From contig DJEU01000059.1 in NCBI GenBank assembly GCA_002431395.1, positions 11,949-75,948 of the forward strand: a stretch of DNA of 64,000 nt, written 5' to 3'. Below the pieces are notes generated by a model. The model searched no databases and was not told the origin of the DNA. It saw nothing but the letters and a program-made list of their open reading frames with translations. The translations under genes were made by a program, and so were the position numbers. Source of the DNA: Lachnoclostridium sp. UBA5890. GTDB lineage: Bacteria; Bacillota; Clostridia; Lachnospirales; Lachnospiraceae. Of this stretch, positions 43,150-51,983 are shown piece after piece (position 1 is the first letter of the stretch; every line of letters starts with the position of its first letter).

Positions 43150-44688
43150 TTGAATAAAGAACTCGTTATTGTGCTTGATTTTGGCGGCCAGTACAATCAG
43201 CTGATTGCCAGACGTGTCCGAGAGTGTCATGTATACTGCGAAGTGCATCCGTACACCCTTGGGATAGATAAGATCAAGGAAATGAACCCGAAAGGGATTA
43301 TATTTACCGGTGGACCAAATAGTGTATATGCGGAAGAATCCCCACGTTATCAGAAAGAAATTTTTGAACTTGGTATTCCGATTCTCGGAATTTGCTATGG
43401 TTCCCAGTTGATGGCATATACGCTCGGTGGAACAGTGGAGACAGCACCTGTCAGTGAATATGGAAAGACAGAAGTCAAAGTAGACAAGTCGTCTCTTTTG
43501 TTTGGCGATGTCGAAGAAAAGACAATCTGCTGGATGAGCCACACCGATTATATCGCAAAGGCACCGGAAGGCTTTATCATCAGTGCGACGACACCTGTCT
43601 GCCCGGTAGCAGCGATGGAAATGCCTGAGAAAAAACTTTATGCAACGCAATTTCATCCGGAAGTTCTTCATACTCAGGAAGGTGTGAAGATGCTTTCCAA
43701 TTTTGTATACAAAGTCTGTGGATGCAGTGGCGACTGGAAAATGTCTTCTTTCGTAGAAGATACCATCCGCTCCATCCGTGAAAAGGTCGGTGACGGCAAA
43801 GTGCTCTGTGCTCTTTCCGGTGGTGTCGACTCTTCCGTGGCAGCAGTCCTTCTCTCGAAGGCAATCGGCAAACAGTTGACTTGCGTCTTTGTTGATCAGG
43901 GACTTCTCCGCAAAAATGAAGGCGACGAAGTCGAAGCTGTATTCGGTCCAGACGGACCATACGATCTGAACTTTATCCGCGTCAACTGCCAGGAGCGTTT
44001 CTATGAAAAACTTGCCGGTGTCAGTGAACCGGAAGCAAAACGTAAAATCATCGGCGAAGAATTTATCCGAGTTTTCGAAGAGGAAGCAAAGAAAATCGGA
44101 GCTGTCGATTTCTTGGTACAGGGAACGATTTACCCAGACGTGATCGAATCCGGTCTCGGTAAATCTGCAGTCATCAAGTCCCACCACAATGTCGGTGGTC
44201 TCCCGGACTGCGTTGATTTCAAAGAAATCATCGAACCTCTCCGTCTCCTTTTCAAGGACGAAGTTCGTAAAGCAGGCCGCGAACTCGGCATCCCAGAATA
44301 TCTGGTAAACCGCCAGCCATTCCCGGGCCCGGGTCTTGGAATCCGTATCGTCGGCGAAGTAACGGCAGAAAAAGTCCGCATCGTTCAAGACGCCGACTAC
44401 ATCTACCGCGACGAGATCGCCAAAGCCGGCATCGAAGGTCTCGGCCAGTACTTCGCAGCCCTCACCAACATGCGCAGTGTCGGTGTCATGGGTGACGAAC
44501 GTACCTACGACTACGCCGTAGCTCTCCGCGCCGTAAACACAACCGACTTCATGACCGCCGAGTGCTCCGAAATTCCATTCGAGGTGCTCCAAAAGGTAAT
44601 GAACCGAATCATAAACGAAGTGAAAGGGGTCAACCGCGTAATGTACGATCTGACCAGTAAGCCACCTGGAACGATAGAGTTTGAGTGA
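43150..44688 (+). CDS. guaA: GMP synthase (glutamine-hydrolysing)
   Basis: The 512-residue protein has a class I glutamine amidotransferase domain (LDFGGQYNQLIARRVRE; nucleophile Cys82 in GICYGSQ), the ATP pyrophosphatase P-loop ALSGGVDSS, and the C-terminal dimer domain ending KPPGTIEFE. It aminates XMP to GMP. The start is TTG 43150, supported by AGGAGG 7 nt upstream and by the conserved N-terminus; no closer ATG exists. Its 3' end appears to be the insertion site of the island that follows; the encoded C-terminus is still complete. Codon choice changes toward C-ending codons in the last third of the gene. Confidence 0.96.
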   Translation: MNKELVIVLDFGGQYNQLIARRVRECHVYCEVHPYTLGIDKIKEMNPKGIIFTGGPNSVYAEESPRYQKEIFELGIPILGICYGSQLMAYTLGGTVETAPVSEYGKTEVKVDKSSLLFGDVEEKTICWMSHTDYIAKAPEGFIISATTPVCPVAAMEMPEKKLYATQFHPEVLHTQEGVKMLSNFVYKVCGCSGDWKMSSFVEDTIRSIREKVGDGKVLCALSGGVDSSVAAVLLSKAIGKQLTCVFVDQGLLRKNEGDEVEAVFGPDGPYDLNFIRVNCQERFYEKLAGVSEPEAKRKIIGEEFIRVFEEEAKKIGAVDFLVQGTIYPDVIESGLGKSAVIKSHHNVGGLPDCVDFKEIIEPLRLLFKDEVRKAGRELGIPEYLVNRQPFPGPGLGIRIVGEVTAEKVRIVQDADYIYRDEIAKAGIEGLGQYFAALTNMRSVGVMGDERTYDYAVALRAVNTTDFMTAECSEIPFEVLQKVMNRIINEVKGVNRVMYDLTSKPPGTIEFE

Positions 44689-44700
44689 CCTTAGAGTGGT
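44660..44700 (+). other. Probable element attachment site (attL) at the guaA 3' end
   Basis: The integrase at 45186 lies directly after guaA, whose 3' end is a well-known target of tyrosine-integrase islands and ICEs. The last codons of guaA and its stop (about 44660-44690) would form the core. The other junction is beyond 64000: I found no second copy of the terminal guaA bases in the window. Confidence 0.55.
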
Positions 44701-44734
44701 TTAGAGGTTAGCTCCACAAATCCAGTATTTTCAA

Positions 44735-44777
44735 GGCCTGAGGCCGTGTGAAATTGCACGGTTTCAGGTCTTTTTTT
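44735..44777 (+). terminator. Terminator downstream of guaA
   Basis: A 14-bp imperfect stem (GGCCTGAGGCCGTG with CACGGTTTCAGGTC) with an 8-nt loop and seven T. It is either the original guaA terminator or part of the element end. Confidence 0.85.
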
Positions 44778-44786
44778 GGCTGTTGC

Positions 44787-44813
44787 TTCTAAAATGATTC
44801 TAATTTTCTAAAA
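44787..44813. repeat. Short direct repeats near the integrase (possible arm sites)
   Basis: TTCTAAAA (44787), TTCTAATT (44798) and TTCTAAAA (44806) follow each other at short spacing. They sit between the guaA junction and the Xis/Int genes, as integrase arm sites or Xis sites do. Evidence is positional only. Confidence 0.35.
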
Positions 44814-44940
44814 GAAACCGAAGCGAAATAACTCCAAAACAAAGTTCAATTCTGTTTCTTATCTTTTATCTTCCTCAGATTTCAAAAAAATTAAATATTT
44901 TTGCTGTGATTAGTAATGAGCTTTTTTTCAACCCAAATGT

Positions 44941-44963
44941 ATTACGTAAGAAAAACACGTAAT
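44941..44963. promoter_or_regulatory. Inverted repeat before the Xis-like gene
   Basis: ATTACGT (44941-44947) and ACGTAAT (44957-44963) form a perfect 7-bp inverted repeat around 9 bp. It ends next to the GGAGG of the Xis-like gene, so it can be an operator or an RNA hairpin that hides the ribosome site. Confidence 0.5.
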
Positions 44964-44977
44964 TGGAGGTGAATGAA

Positions 44978-45199
44978 ATGTTTGAATGCAGAACCTTTAT
45001 CACAGTAAAAGAAATCGGCGAAGTACTCGGTGTTTCGGAATCTAAGTCATATGGTATAGTTCGCGATTTGAATAAAGAACTTGCTGACAAGGGTTACATG
45101 GTTATCCCCGGAAGAGTCAGCAGGAAATATTTCGAAGAGCGTTTCTATGGAGTAGTAAACGAAACAGAGGAAAAGGAGGAAAAGTATGCCGGCGAATAG
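44978..45199 (+). CDS. Excisionase/HTH-like small DNA-binding protein
   Basis: The 73-residue protein has a winged-HTH pattern (ITVKEIGEVLGVSESKSYGI, then RVSRKYFEERFYG). It is typical of small Xis or regulator proteins paired with Tn916-type integrases. GGAGGTG ends 7 nt before ATG 44978. It overlaps the integrase start by 14 bp, so it should control recombination direction. It could also act as a transcription regulator. Confidence 0.8.
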   Translation: MFECRTFITVKEIGEVLGVSESKSYGIVRDLNKELADKGYMVIPGRVSRKYFEERFYGVVNETEEKEEKYAGE

Positions 45200-46283
45200 G
45201 GATAAAAAGACAGGCAAGTGGAACTCCCAGTTCTATTATACGGACTGGACAGGCAAAAAAATCAAAAAGATGAAACGTGGCTTTGAGACAAAAAAGGAAG
45301 CACAGGACTGGGAGCGACATTTTAAATTGGAAAAGGCGAGTAGCCTTGACATGACGTTCGGGGATTTTTACAGACGCTATGAAGAAGATGTTAAACCAAA
45401 GGTCAGAGAGAATACGTGGAATTCAAAAGTTTGGGTTATCGAAAAAAAGATTCTTCCATACTTTAAGGATCTTGTAATGAGAGATATTACTCCACGCGAT
45501 GTCCTTGCTTGGCAGAACGAAATGAGAAAGTTGGAGTCAAAGGACGGAGAAAAATTTAAGGGAACGTATCTTAGAAAAATGCAGGCGGAACTTTCAGCCA
45601 TATTTAACCATGCGGTGAAGTATTATGAATTGCCAAAGAATCCTGCAGTAATAGCTGGTCCACTTGGACAGTACCATGCAGATGAAATGCTTTTTTGGAC
45701 AAAGGAAGAGTATATGCGCTTTATTCCTGAGGTTGCAAATAAAACTTATTCCTATATGGCATTTGAACTTTTGTATTGGTGTGGAATTCGAATTGGCGAG
45801 TTGATGGCATTAACTCCTGCGGATTTTGATTTCAATAAGAATAAGCTTTCTATAACCAAATCTTATCAGAGAATCAGCGGAAGGGATGTTATTACAAAAC
45901 CTAAGACTCCCAAAAGTGTGCGTATGATTTCTATGCCAGAGAATGTTGCATTAGAAATGAGAGATTTCCTTAATAGCATTTATGGCATTGAGCCGGGGGA
46001 CAGGATTTTTGTGATATCAAAGTCCTATCTGCATCATGAGATGGACAGGGGCGTAAAGGCGAGCGGTGTAAAACGTATTCGTCTTCATGATTTAAGACAC
46101 AGTCATGTATCTCTTCTTATCGACATGGGGTTCTCAGCTGTGGCTATCGGCAATCGTGTAGGGCATGAAAGTACGGAGATTACTTATCGATACGCACACA
46201 TGATGCCGTCAATTCAGGACGATATGGCAGAGGCGCTTGATGAAGAATGGAAGGAGGGATTTGATGTCAGCAAAGAATCTTGA
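45186..46283 (+). CDS. int: Tyrosine site-specific integrase
   Basis: The 365-residue protein has an N-terminal arm-binding domain (RDKKTGKWNSQFYYTDWTGK in part), a SAM-like core-binding domain and a catalytic domain with Arg202 (GIRIGEL), His301-Arg304 (HDLRHSH), His327 (VGHES) and nucleophile Tyr336 (TYRYAHM). All catalytic residues are present, so it should be active. GGAGGAAAAGT precedes ATG 45186. It most likely catalyses insertion at and excision from guaA. Confidence 0.95.
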   Translation: MPANRDKKTGKWNSQFYYTDWTGKKIKKMKRGFETKKEAQDWERHFKLEKASSLDMTFGDFYRRYEEDVKPKVRENTWNSKVWVIEKKILPYFKDLVMRDITPRDVLAWQNEMRKLESKDGEKFKGTYLRKMQAELSAIFNHAVKYYELPKNPAVIAGPLGQYHADEMLFWTKEEYMRFIPEVANKTYSYMAFELLYWCGIRIGELMALTPADFDFNKNKLSITKSYQRISGRDVITKPKTPKSVRMISMPENVALEMRDFLNSIYGIEPGDRIFVISKSYLHHEMDRGVKASGVKRIRLHDLRHSHVSLLIDMGFSAVAIGNRVGHESTEITYRYAHMMPSIQDDMAEALDEEWKEGFDVSKES

Positions 46284-46659
46284 TCCAAAAGGAAGGCTGC
46301 GGAGCGAGACTATCGCTTATCGTTGTTCTCCTGCTGAAAGGAGGGAATTGGATAAGCGATGGAAACTGCTTGGATATGCGACAAAACAGGATTATGTTCT
46401 TGACTCCGTATTGCATAACAAGGTTACGGCAAAGGGAAATCCTATGATGCTGGTGAATTTCCGAAAGGAACTGTATGGCATTCTTGGAGAATTGGAACGA
46501 CGGGAAGAAGCCTCTGAGATAGACGAGGAACTTTTCACACCGATCCGCACTATGCTTGAAATCTTGGAAGCTTTTAAGGAAAACGAAGAGAAGAACAAAA
46601 AGAATAAAACCAGAAGGAATGATAAGTTTTTGGAAAGGAGAGTTTATCGCGATGTGTAA
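46264..46659 (+). CDS. MobC/ribbon-helix-helix-like element protein
   Basis: The 131-residue protein has an N-terminal RSETIAYRCSPAERRELDKR stretch, typical of the RHH and MobC-like proteins that bind DNA in mobile elements, followed by a helical, highly charged C-terminus (KNKKNKTRR). It may help relaxase binding or act as regulator; the match is by pattern only. GAAGGAGGG lies before ATG 46264. It overlaps the integrase end by 20 bp and the ParA start by 8 bp. Confidence 0.6.
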   Translation: MSAKNLDPKGRLRSETIAYRCSPAERRELDKRWKLLGYATKQDYVLDSVLHNKVTAKGNPMMLVNFRKELYGILGELERREEASEIDEELFTPIRTMLEILEAFKENEEKNKKNKTRRNDKFLERRVYRDV

Positions 46660-47437
46660 AGTAATTATTTGTGCAAATCAAAAGGGAGGTGTCGCCAAGA
46701 GTACATCTGTTGTAAATCTTGGTATCGGACTCGCAAACAAAGGAAAGAGGGTTCTTGTTATCGATAACGATCCTCAGGGATCTCTTACAGAGGCTTTAGG
46801 ATATCCGGAGCCGGATAAGTTGGAAGTGACCCTTGCAAATGTTATGGACTGGGTATTGAACGAGGATGAATATGATTTGAAAGCTGGTATCCTGCATCAT
46901 GAGGAAGGAATAGATCTTATGCCTGCCAATATCGAATTATCCGGTGTAGAGACATCGCTTGTAGGAATTATGAGTTCGGAGACAACGCTTCGTGAGTATG
47001 TCGAGACCATTAGGGATGATTATGATTACATCCTCGTGGATTGCTCACCAAACTTAGGACAGCTTACCTTAAATGCTCTTGTGGCGGCGGATGAGGTTAT
47101 TATCCCGGTACAGGCCGCATACCTGCCTATAAAGGGTTTAGAACAGTTGTTAAAGACAATCAGTCGTGTAAAGCGTAAGATGAACCCGAAACTTCATATT
47201 ATGGGCATTCTGATCACGATGGTGGATTACAGAACCATTTATGCTAAGGAGATTACGGAAGTGCTGTATGAGCATTATGGAAGTAGTATCCATATATTTA
47301 ATGATGTGATTCCGCTTTCCGTTAGAGCTGCGGAGGCATCTGCCGAAGGAGTCAGCATCTATAAATATGATGGCAAGGGTAAAGTAGCAGCGGCGTATGA
47401 AAAGATTGTAGAGGAGGTTTTAGCCAATGAGCAGTAA
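46652..47437 (+). CDS. parA: ParA-family partition ATPase
   Basis: The 261-residue protein has the deviant Walker A KGGVAKST (11-18), the DNDPQG motif and LVDCSPNLGQLT. Soj/ParA proteins segregate plasmids or elements with a ParB partner, which is encoded next. AAAGGAGAG ends near ATG 46652; the frame further upstream lies in the previous gene. It overlaps parB by 11 bp. Confidence 0.93.
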   Translation: MCKVIICANQKGGVAKSTSVVNLGIGLANKGKRVLVIDNDPQGSLTEALGYPEPDKLEVTLANVMDWVLNEDEYDLKAGILHHEEGIDLMPANIELSGVETSLVGIMSSETTLREYVETIRDDYDYILVDCSPNLGQLTLNALVAADEVIIPVQAAYLPIKGLEQLLKTISRVKRKMNPKLHIMGILITMVDYRTIYAKEITEVLYEHYGSSIHIFNDVIPLSVRAAEASAEGVSIYKYDGKGKVAAAYEKIVEEVLANEQ

Positions 47438-48332
47438 GGGATTATCAAATAGAATCAAGCTTTCCAGCTATGATGATATGTTTTCGGCGGAGAATGATGG
47501 TAGTACTACGACAGAAGCAAAACCTGTTGAGGGACAGATAGTAGAGATCCCTTTATCGGAACTGCATACCTTTGAAAACCATCCTTTTCGTGTTGTAGAT
47601 GATGAAAACATGGAAGAAATGGTAGAGAGTGTTAAAGAGTATGGCGTGTTGGTTCCGGCTATCGCAAGACCTAGAGAAGAAGGCGGATATGAACTTATAT
47701 CCGGTCACAGAAGAAAGCATGCATCCGAACTTGCAGGTAAAGATACCATGCCGGTTATTGTTCGTGATTGTGATAATGATGAAGCCGTAGTAATTATGGT
47801 GGATGCCAATATCCAGCGTGAGGATATTCTTGTCAGCGAGAGAGCGAAGGCTTATCAGATGAAATATGAAGCTATGAAGCATCAGGGCAAGGCACAGGGG
47901 AACTCTTTGCAGGAAATGAGTGAGCAGGCAGGAGAAAGCATGAAGACCATTCAACGTCTGATCTGCATCGCCAGTTTGGACGAAAAGTTGCTTGCTATGG
48001 TGGATGAAAAGAAGCTGGGACTTCGTCAGGGCGTGGATCTTTCTTTTATTCCGCAGGAACAGCAGAGAATCGTATATGAAGTTATTTCGGAGATGGGAGT
48101 GTCACTTAGCCAGGAGCAGAGTGCAAGGATAAAGGAATCATCTCGTAAAGGTTATCTGAACGCAGATTTCCTAAAGGATTATCTGTCGGAGAAGAAGCCA
48201 AAACCACGTAAGGTAGTATTTAACCAGAAAAAGTTGGACAACTATTTTACCCCGGATATGAGCAATGAGGATATCGAGGAGCTTATCGTAAAGCTTCTTG
48301 ATGAATGGAAGGAGAAAGGGGAACCGCGTTAA
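47427..48332 (+). CDS. parB: ParB-family partition protein
   Basis: The 301-residue protein has a ParB/Srx N-terminal domain (about 35-130: LHTFENHPFRVVDDENMEEM, GYELISGHRRKHASEL, DANIQRED), followed by an HTH region and a basic C-terminus with KPKPRKVVFNQKK. The box-II-like GHRR motif that binds CTP in ParB proteins is present. Together with ParA it should stabilise an excised or replicating form of the element. GAGGAGG lies before ATG 47427. Confidence 0.92.
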   Translation: MSSKGLSNRIKLSSYDDMFSAENDGSTTTEAKPVEGQIVEIPLSELHTFENHPFRVVDDENMEEMVESVKEYGVLVPAIARPREEGGYELISGHRRKHASELAGKDTMPVIVRDCDNDEAVVIMVDANIQREDILVSERAKAYQMKYEAMKHQGKAQGNSLQEMSEQAGESMKTIQRLICIASLDEKLLAMVDEKKLGLRQGVDLSFIPQEQQRIVYEVISEMGVSLSQEQSARIKESSRKGYLNADFLKDYLSEKKPKPRKVVFNQKKLDNYFTPDMSNEDIEELIVKLLDEWKEKGEPR

Positions 48333-49354
48333 TGGAGAGGCTGAAGCTGGAGTTTTATTATGGGCAAGAGGCAGAGCAGTTTACGTTCTACCGCCTGCCG
48401 AAGGCTTTGATAACAGACAACAGGTTTAAGGATATATCGAATAATTCCAAGCTTTTGTATGGACTGATGCTTGATCGTATGTCACTTTCCGTCAGAAGCG
48501 GATGGTTTGATGATCAGAACAGGGTTTATATCAAGTATTCAATAAAAAGTATTATGGAAGATCTTAACTGTAGCAAGATGACGGCGGTGGGGCTTTTGAA
48601 GGAGTTGCAGGCTATTGGATTAGTAGATATTGAGCAGAGAAACGGATTTGCAAATATCATCTACGTTAAGAACTTCGTATCCGGAGGAGAAGAAGAGTCA
48701 TTAGACCGGTCAGAAAATTGTACAGGTAAGGAAAATGAACCGGTGGTAGAACACCAGTCTAAAAATTCTACTGGTACAGGTATTAGGCCGGTAAATATGG
48801 AAGACCAGTCAGATGTTAATACTGGTACCTGTCAGGAATCTATACCGGGGGTAGTACAGAAATCAGACCCGAATAATAATGATTTTAACAATATTGAATC
48901 TAGTGATACCGATCATATCATTCAATCTGGCAAGCGCATGGACATGTCTATCCGAGTTACGGGGATGGATCAGATGGATGAAACTACCGTATATATGGAG
49001 CTTATTCGAGAAAACATTGATTATGACATCATGATGAGCAACAAGAAATGGTCTGACAGAGAAATGTATGACGAGCTTTATCAGTTAATCTGCGATGTTG
49101 TTTGTGTTCCGAGGAAGACTATCCGTATTGCAGGGGAAGACTATCCGTATAACTTGGTGAAGAGTAAGTTCCTGAAGCTCAATTCAACGCATTTGGAATA
49201 TGTCATCAGCTGCATGAAGAATAACACAACAAAGGTATCCAATATCAAAGCCTATTTGACAACAGCACTCTATAACGCACCGAATACCATCAGCCACTAC
49301 TATACGGCTGAGGTAAATCATGATATGTATGGTACAATATATCCGGAGGAATGA
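48332..49354 (+). CDS. RepA_N-type replication initiator
   Basis: The 340-residue protein has an N-terminal domain (FYRLPKALITDNRFKDIS, LYGLMLDRMSLS, MTAVGLLKELQAIGLVDI) matching RepA_N initiators of Firmicutes plasmids and ICEs, a variable Thr/Asn-rich linker and a C-terminal domain near DUF6017. The start ATG 48332 overlaps the parB stop; AAGGAG is upstream. It should bind an origin, often located inside its own gene in this family. That an integrated element encodes Rep and Par suggests autonomous replication after excision. Confidence 0.85.
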   Translation: MERLKLEFYYGQEAEQFTFYRLPKALITDNRFKDISNNSKLLYGLMLDRMSLSVRSGWFDDQNRVYIKYSIKSIMEDLNCSKMTAVGLLKELQAIGLVDIEQRNGFANIIYVKNFVSGGEEESLDRSENCTGKENEPVVEHQSKNSTGTGIRPVNMEDQSDVNTGTCQESIPGVVQKSDPNNNDFNNIESSDTDHIIQSGKRMDMSIRVTGMDQMDETTVYMELIRENIDYDIMMSNKKWSDREMYDELYQLICDVVCVPRKTIRIAGEDYPYNLVKSKFLKLNSTHLEYVISCMKNNTTKVSNIKAYLTTALYNAPNTISHYYTAEVNHDMYGTIYPEE

Positions 49355-49356
49355 TT

Positions 49357-49776
49357 ATGGCAAAATATATCGTCGAAGACACAAAGGCAAGTAAATACGA
49401 GAAGAACTTTAAGTTCCCGTTGATAAATATGATTCCTGCAATCGTTTGGTGCATTCCGGTTCACCAGAAGTTATCACCGCTGGCAGGGATGATGGGGGCA
49501 TTCATCGCAGTAGCAGCTTTCTTTATATTGTATGTTCTCTTATCATATGTTCCGATAGCAGCACTGGCTCCGGGTGTGGCAAGCGTTATCATGATGACTG
49601 CGATGCTTTGGGCACCGGCAGACAATATTGGAAATAATATGGCAAGAATCATAGTGAAGGGGATCATTCTTGTAATTATGGTTATGATTGAGTTTTGCGT
49701 GCTGATAAATGCGACATTACCATGGCTGGAGAGAAAGACAGCTACGCCTCCGAGGGTACGTAGAATAGAGAACTAA
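49357..49776 (+). CDS. Small membrane protein of the element
   Basis: The 139-residue protein has three to four hydrophobic segments (about 25-40, 48-72, 74-92 and 100-125) and basic ends. No family is recognised. GGAGG is 1 nt from ATG 49351 but 7 nt from ATG 49357, so the latter is chosen. It overlaps nothing and ends the first operon; a new promoter follows at 49831. Confidence 0.7.
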   Translation: MAKYIVEDTKASKYEKNFKFPLINMIPAIVWCIPVHQKLSPLAGMMGAFIAVAAFFILYVLLSYVPIAALAPGVASVIMMTAMLWAPADNIGNNMARIIVKGIILVIMVMIEFCVLINATLPWLERKTATPPRVRRIEN

Positions 49777-49830
49777 AACTGATCATAAAAAAATATATCA
49801 AAATCATTTGTGATATTTTGAAAAATGTTA

Positions 49831-49859
49831 TTGACATGCATGGAACATTATGATAATAT
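49831..49859 (+). promoter_or_regulatory. Promoter of the restriction/SEFIR cassette
   Basis: TTGACA (49831-49836), 17 bp and TAATAT (49854-49859). Just upstream (about 49797-49822) there is an imperfect inverted repeat of TCAAAA and TTTTGA. The 98-nt leader contains a GGCAC/GTGTC hairpin around GGTACC. This is the main promoter of the cargo. Confidence 0.75.
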
Positions 49860-49957
49860 GAGACCATCAAAAGGAAGAGGCACTGGTACCGTGTCATTTC
49901 TTTTACAAACCGGTTTTGAACATTTAAAAATATATCAATGCTATGGAGGATATAAAA

Positions 49958-50545
49958 ATGAACAAACAAGTAAAATTAAGTGATATTAAGGGACTATCCT
50001 TTATCGGAGGTCAGATTACATCAAGAATAGAAGCAGATGAAAAGAAAAATGAAAGAGCAATTGGTACAGTAAAGGTCATTCCGCCGAAAGCCATTAAGGC
50101 TGGGAAGATCGAGCACGAAGAGTTATACGATGTCGATTATAAAACAGAGTTCGATGAAAAGAAGCTCACAAGAGCAGGAGATATCGTAGTAAAACTTTCC
50201 TCACCATATGATGCGGCCTATGTAAGCGAGGAAGATGAAGGGCTTTTGATTACTTCCTTCTGCATCATCATCCGCAACACTGGAAAGAATGCATCATCGG
50301 AATTTATCACAGCATTTTGTAATTCAGGTGTTTACATGAGACAGGTCATGAATATGGTAAGTGGAGCAAAGGTTCCAATGCTAACCATAGGAAAGGTTAA
50401 GGAAGCAAAGGTAAATCTTCTGCCGATGGAAGAACAGGAGCAGGTGGCTCAGTTTTACAGAAACCTTTGTGAAAAGGAAGTTGTGATGGAGCAGATTATC
50501 TCTCTTGAAAAAGAGAAGCTGGATACAGTTTTAGGAGGTAATTAA
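49958..50545 (+). CDS. Single-domain HsdS-like specificity protein
   Basis: The 195-residue protein resembles one target-recognition half of a type I S subunit: a TRD (about 30-150) and the conserved end region with IGKVKEAKVNLLPMEEQEQV followed by a helix. A full S subunit has two such halves, so this one would work as a dimer or with its own methylase partner at 50547, which starts 1 bp after. GGAGG precedes ATG 49958. It is separate from the normal hsdS at 53548. Confidence 0.82.
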   Translation: MNKQVKLSDIKGLSFIGGQITSRIEADEKKNERAIGTVKVIPPKAIKAGKIEHEELYDVDYKTEFDEKKLTRAGDIVVKLSSPYDAAYVSEEDEGLLITSFCIIIRNTGKNASSEFITAFCNSGVYMRQVMNMVSGAKVPMLTIGKVKEAKVNLLPMEEQEQVAQFYRNLCEKEVVMEQIISLEKEKLDTVLGGN

Positions 50546-50546
50546 G

Positions 50547-51890
50547 ATGGCTGATATTAAGAACGTTGAAAAATATATTTGGGATATAGCCAACATTTGG
50601 CATAACGCCGGAATGGATGGAACACAGTATGTAGGAAGTACCTTATATGTTATGTGTTTGAAGAAGATGGTTGAAGAAAATGCTTGTACAAATCCGAACT
50701 ATATGCCTTCAATCATAGAACTAACCAAAGTCCTTTACCGCCCGGTATCAACTGAAGACATAGAGGTTATCAGAAGAGCATCTGATATTCTGGAAGAAAC
50801 ATACCAAGTTAAGAGAGGTTTACTCTCCGACGTGTTATCTTCTTTCAGATCAGAAGAGGAAGCATGGAAGAAAGCTTTTCTTGGTGTGGTTTCAGCAACA
50901 GCGGATATTGTAGTAGACGAAGAAGGATATTATCCATACGCAACACAGCTAATTAATATGGCATCTAAAGATGCAAGAAGAAATACTGCGGAAAAGGTAT
51001 CAAGTAATGCGGTGGCGGATTTGCTTAGTATCGCAGCGAATGTCCAGGATGGAGAAACCGTGCTTGATGGAACGATAGGATACGGATATTCAGCAATAAA
51101 CGCTGTTAGAGGTAAAAAGGATGTAACTCTTTATGGTGTGGATATCAACACAGACTCCATTCAGGTAGCTACTTTATATATGATATTAAGCGGAATCCGC
51201 TTCGATGTCATTCAAGAGGATTTTACTGCGATGGATTCTGCGTATGTAGCAGACAAAGTTGTAATGGATATTCCGTTTGGTATGCGACCTATGAATGAAT
51301 TGGCAGGATATCAGCTTCACAGGGTAAAGAAATGGATGGATGCAGACTCATGTAAAGAAATGGAATGTCTCTTTATGGCAAGTGCATTAGATGCTATGGA
51401 AGATAACGGAAGAGTGGCTTTGATTGTTCCGCAGGGTATCCTGTTCAAACAGACGAAAGCATTAAGTGCATTTCGCAAGAATCTGGTCAAGGAAGGTTTG
51501 CTCAAAGCAGTAGTTTCGTTACCTCCGGTATATAACAGTACGATGATTAATACGGCAATGCTTATCCTTGAACATAACAACAAGGATGTACTGTTTGTAG
51601 ATGGCACATCTTTGGTTCAAAGAGAACGCAGAAATGATGCTTATATCACAGATGAGAATAAAAAGAAACTCAGCGAGATTCTTGAAGGCAAAAAGGTGGT
51701 TGAAGGTATTTCCTTTACAGTGCCTAACGCTGAAGTGATCGAGACTGGAGATTGGTCAATTTCAAAGTATATTGATGTTGATGAAGTGATTGAATTAAGG
51801 CCGATTTCGGAAATAAATAAGGAATTGAAGCAGCTGTATAAGAGATTAGATGAATTAAATGCTGAAAGTTTTAATGAAAAACTAGAATGA
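50547..51890 (+). CDS. Diverged N6-adenine methylase (HsdM-like) with altered catalytic motif
   Basis: The 447-residue protein follows the HsdM plan: a helical N-terminus (1-130), a Rossmann SAM domain and a C-terminal helix for S-subunit contact. The SAM loop is DGTIGYG (Asp174 onward) instead of DPACGSG, and motif IV, NPPY/F in active enzymes, reads DIPF (241-244). Activity is therefore uncertain, and it may be a pseudo-methylase that binds DNA with its HsdS-like partner. AGGAGG lies before ATG 50547. A 93-bp gap with a GTCC/GGAC hairpin (51908-51923) separates it from hsdM. Confidence 0.85.
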   Translation: MADIKNVEKYIWDIANIWHNAGMDGTQYVGSTLYVMCLKKMVEENACTNPNYMPSIIELTKVLYRPVSTEDIEVIRRASDILEETYQVKRGLLSDVLSSFRSEEEAWKKAFLGVVSATADIVVDEEGYYPYATQLINMASKDARRNTAEKVSSNAVADLLSIAANVQDGETVLDGTIGYGYSAINAVRGKKDVTLYGVDINTDSIQVATLYMILSGIRFDVIQEDFTAMDSAYVADKVVMDIPFGMRPMNELAGYQLHRVKKWMDADSCKEMECLFMASALDAMEDNGRVALIVPQGILFKQTKALSAFRKNLVKEGLLKAVVSLPPVYNSTMINTAMLILEHNNKDVLFVDGTSLVQRERRNDAYITDENKKKLSEILEGKKVVEGISFTVPNAEVIETGDWSISKYIDVDEVIELRPISEINKELKQLYKRLDELNAESFNEKLE

Positions 51891-51983
51891 AAAACTATTT
51901 TCATAGTCCGTATTATAGGACAGTATAAGAGTTAAAATTTGAAGTAAAGTGGAAAAAGCATACCCAGTAAAGGAGAAAATAAA

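Noticed and set aside
42967..44592. A 541-codon open frame on the minus strand opposite guaA
   Set aside because: It lies fully antisense to the well-supported guaA, has a low-complexity composition caused by guaA codon use, and shows no motif or ribosome site.
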